NCBI GenBank assembly: GCA_903887655.1
Contig: CAISQQ010000087.1
Coordinates: 1 to 6,429, forward strand
Reading direction: 5' to 3'
DNA from: an uncultured Burkholderiales bacterium
GTDB lineage: Bacteria; Pseudomonadota; Gammaproteobacteria; Burkholderiales; Burkholderiaceae_C
DNA: 6,429 bases
The notes beneath the pieces were generated by a model, which searched no databases, was not told where the DNA came from, and saw nothing but the letters and a program-made list of their open reading frames with translations. Positions 4,623 through 6,429 of this stretch are shown here, piece by piece. A program made the translations under genes and the position numbers. How positions within the stretch are numbered: position 1 is the first letter of the stretch; the number at the start of each line of letters is the position of its first letter.

Positions 4623-6429
4623 TCACCCCAGGCCCTCAAATTGGCTCGCCCACAAGGCCTTGACCGCCGCAATGCTGATCTGACAATCGGCCGGGTCGCA
4701 GCGCAGCGGCTGGTCATGCAAGTGCGCCAAGTGCTGGCGCCGGCGCAGAGCTCGGTAAGCATGGGCCGCCTCTTGGCCCAGCGGAGTTGGGATCAAACCC
4801 AGGGCCTCGGCACGAAGCAACAGGGCGATATTGCCAATGTTTTGGGCCAACTCGGGGTAGCGCTGGGCGTGCGCCAAGACCAGATACTGCACCACAAACT
4901 CCACATCCACCATGCCACCTGGGCTTGATTTGGGATCAAACACCGAGGGCAAGAGGGTGAGGCTGGCCCACATTTTTTGCCGCATCGCCAACACCTCCCG
5001 CACCAAGACACCGGGGTCGCGGCGGGCACACAAGACGTCTTGGCGCAAAGCCTCAAAGCGTTGGGCCAAGCGCTGGGGGCCTAAACAAAACCGCGCTCTG
5101 GTGAGCGCTTGGTGCTCCCAGGTCCAGGCGCTGTTGGCCCCCAATTGGCGCTGGTAGAGCTCAAACGCACCAAAGGCGCTCACCAACAGCCCTGCGTTGC
5201 CGTTGGGGCGCAAAGCGCTATCAATGTCATAGAGCGAGCCTTGGGCGGTTTTGAGGGTCATCCAGTGAATCATCTGGCGCGCCATTTTGGTGACTTGCTC
5301 TTGCGTGACCGCGCTCGAGTCATCATAGAGCAGCACCAAATCCAAGTCACTGCCGTAGCCCAACTCTTGGCTGCCGAGCTTGCCGTAACCGATGACGGCC
5401 AAAGGCAGCTCGCCCAACCACGTCGGATTCAGGCGTTGCCACACCCACAGGGCACAAAGCCGCAGCACCGCATCGGCCAAGGCACTCAACTCGTCACCCA
5501 CCTCTTGCACCGTCAAATACCCCATCAAGTCTTGCGCCAAGATGCGAAACATTTGGGCTTGGTGTTCGCGACGGATCACCGCCAGGAGCTGCTCTTCGTC
5601 GTCTTGTTCGATGCGAGCGAGCGCCGACCTGCGCAGCTCCATGGTGCTCGCAAAGTTCGCTGCGTCAAAACGCTCGAGCGTCCAATGCGGCTTGAGCCAC
5701 AAGTCAATCACTGCGGGATGGGCCTTCAAATAGGCCTGACTCCAAGGTGAGGCACCCATGAGGCGCATGAGCTGCTGGTGCACGCTTGGGTTTTCATAAA
5801 ACAGCACCCAATAATTGTCCCGCTTCAGCAAGGGCTCCATCCACTCGAGCCAGGCTTGAACCTGCTCGGCTTGCACCACGCCTTGGGTCTGCCAAAGAAG
5901 GGCGCGCGACAGCACCGCCTTCACCCGCCCAAGGCGCTCGAGCGTGAGCGCCGTGGTCTTGGCCAAACGCAAAGACTCAAGCCACTTGGACCACATCAGG
6001 GGCAAGGGTTCTGGAGCGACCCCGTGTTCGAGGCCTTCCACAATGCGTGCCAAGGCACGGCTTGGCGTCTTTGCTGGCACACTGCCCCAAGCCAATGCGG
6101 CTTGACTGTTGCCATTGGGTGGCACCGCTTTGGGCAGCAAGGCCTGAGTGTTCATTGGCGGCGCGGCACAGGGCTCGTTCAACGCGCTCTCGTGCACCAC
6201 GGGGTGCGCGAGCAAGCGATCAAAATGGTCTTGGACCCAGGCTTGGTGAGCCTTGAGGGCCGCGTCAAAAGCCTGGGGGCTGCCAAACCCCATGCACGCT
6301 GCCAGCCACTGGACGTCCTCCTCTGCCAGCGGCAGGCGGTGTGTTTGTTGATCGTCCAAATATTGAATGCGGTGCTCAAGTCGCCTGAGAAAAACATAGG
6401 CCTCGCGCAAATGCTCGGCCTCATCGTTG
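4623..6429 (-). CDS. glnE: Glutamine synthetase adenylyltransferase / adenylyl-removase (5' end cut by window edge)
   Basis: This enzyme adds AMP to, or removes it from, glutamine synthetase in response to PII protein and glutamine, setting nitrogen assimilation. The frame is open to the right edge (first whole codon 6428-6426, Asn) and 601 residues are present against about 900-950 for the family. Seen in order: the end of the N-terminal removase nucleotidyltransferase region, AYVFLRRLEHRIQYLDD with HRLP (residues 10-33); a Pro/Ala-rich stretch (about 85-125) leading into helical linker; then the C-terminal adenylyltransferase domain with GYGKLGSQELGYGSDLDLVL (347-366; metal-binding Asp361 and Asp363), LYDIDSALRPNG (399-410), WEHQALTRAR (437-446) and FDPKSSPGGMVDVEFVVQYL (497-516). 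A family-typical end, LRRRQHLAHLHDQP then ALWASQF, precedes the TGA. The apparent TTG start at 6410 is internal, a Leu codon. Residues are numbered from 6428. Confidence 0.96.
   Translation of the reverse strand, partial: NDEAEHLREAYVFLRRLEHRIQYLDDQQTHRLPLAEEDVQWLAACMGFGSPQAFDAALKAHQAWVQDHFDRLLAHPVVHESALNEPCAAPPMNTQALLPKAVPPNGNSQAALAWGSVPAKTPSRALARIVEGLEHGVAPEPLPLMWSKWLESLRLAKTTALTLERLGRVKAVLSRALLWQTQGVVQAEQVQAWLEWMEPLLKRDNYWVLFYENPSVHQQLMRLMGASPWSQAYLKAHPAVIDLWLKPHWTLERFDAANFASTMELRRSALARIEQDDEEQLLAVIRREHQAQMFRILAQDLMGYLTVQEVGDELSALADAVLRLCALWVWQRLNPTWLGELPLAVIGYGKLGSQELGYGSDLDLVLLYDDSSAVTQEQVTKMARQMIHWMTLKTAQGSLYDIDSALRPNGNAGLLVSAFGAFELYQRQLGANSAWTWEHQALTRARFCLGPQRLAQRFEALRQDVLCARRDPGVLVREVLAMRQKMWASLTLLPSVFDPKSSPGGMVDVEFVVQYLVLAHAQRYPELAQNIGNIALLLRAEALGLIPTPLGQEAAHAYRALRRRQHLAHLHDQPLRCDPADCQISIAAVKALWASQFEGLG

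Noticed and set aside
4112..4762. Minus-strand 216-codon frame spanning rfaE2 antisense and the glnE end
   Set aside because: It overlaps two genes with firm motifs, in a non-coding phase for both.
5109..5750. Plus-strand 213-codon frame opposite glnE
   Set aside because: Antisense to the adenylyltransferase domain; Gln/Arg/His-rich composition typical of shadows.
762..5942. Eight CTCGAG hexamers across the window, more than a random expectation of about two
   Set aside because: Several fall in Leu-Glu codon pairs and GC-rich coding context; spacing is irregular, and no array or uptake-sequence pattern is apparent.

Overview
The window looks like a chromosomal stretch from a betaproteobacterium of the order Burkholderiales, most likely Comamonadaceae. 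This rests on the style of the encoded proteins, the stand-alone heptose adenylyltransferase, the moderately high GC and the frequent TTG leucine codons. It is inference from the sequence alone. No RNA gene, insertion sequence, CRISPR array, phage gene or integration site is visible, and coding density is high.

Layout, right to left. From the right edge to 4623, minus strand, lies the C-terminal two thirds or so of glnE, the bifunctional glutamine synthetase adenylyltransferase/adenylyl-removase. Its N-terminus is outside the window. Convergent to it on the plus strand, about 4040-4546, is rfaE2, which makes ADP-heptose for lipopolysaccharide. A 247-base divergent intergenic region (3793-4039) with an AT-rich patch separates rfaE2 from a tightly packed minus-strand cluster of four genes. 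These are an exported glutathione-peroxidase-family protein (3163-3792), an FAD-dependent amine-oxidase-like oxidoreductase (1797-3161), a DUF1365 protein (979-1800) and a cyclopropane-fatty-acid-synthase-family methyltransferase (926 to beyond the left edge, 3' end missing).

The four-gene cluster is the most interesting part. The junctions are a 1-base gap, a 4-base ATGA overlap and a 52-base gap, so it reads as one operon. FAD oxidoreductase + DUF1365 + Cfa-like methyltransferase is a recurrent bacterial trio. Relatives are linked to modification of phospholipid acyl chains and, in alphaproteobacteria, to singlet-oxygen responses and methylated or furan fatty acids. Here a periplasmic peroxidase leads the unit, which suggests membrane-lipid modification joined to peroxide detoxification. 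Two sequence details point away from the textbook enzymes. The Cfa-like protein has Ser where Escherichia coli Cfa has the Cys that helps bind bicarbonate. The peroxidase keeps Cys, Trp and Asn of the active-site tetrad but has Asp in place of Gln and Ser in place of the usual resolving Cys.
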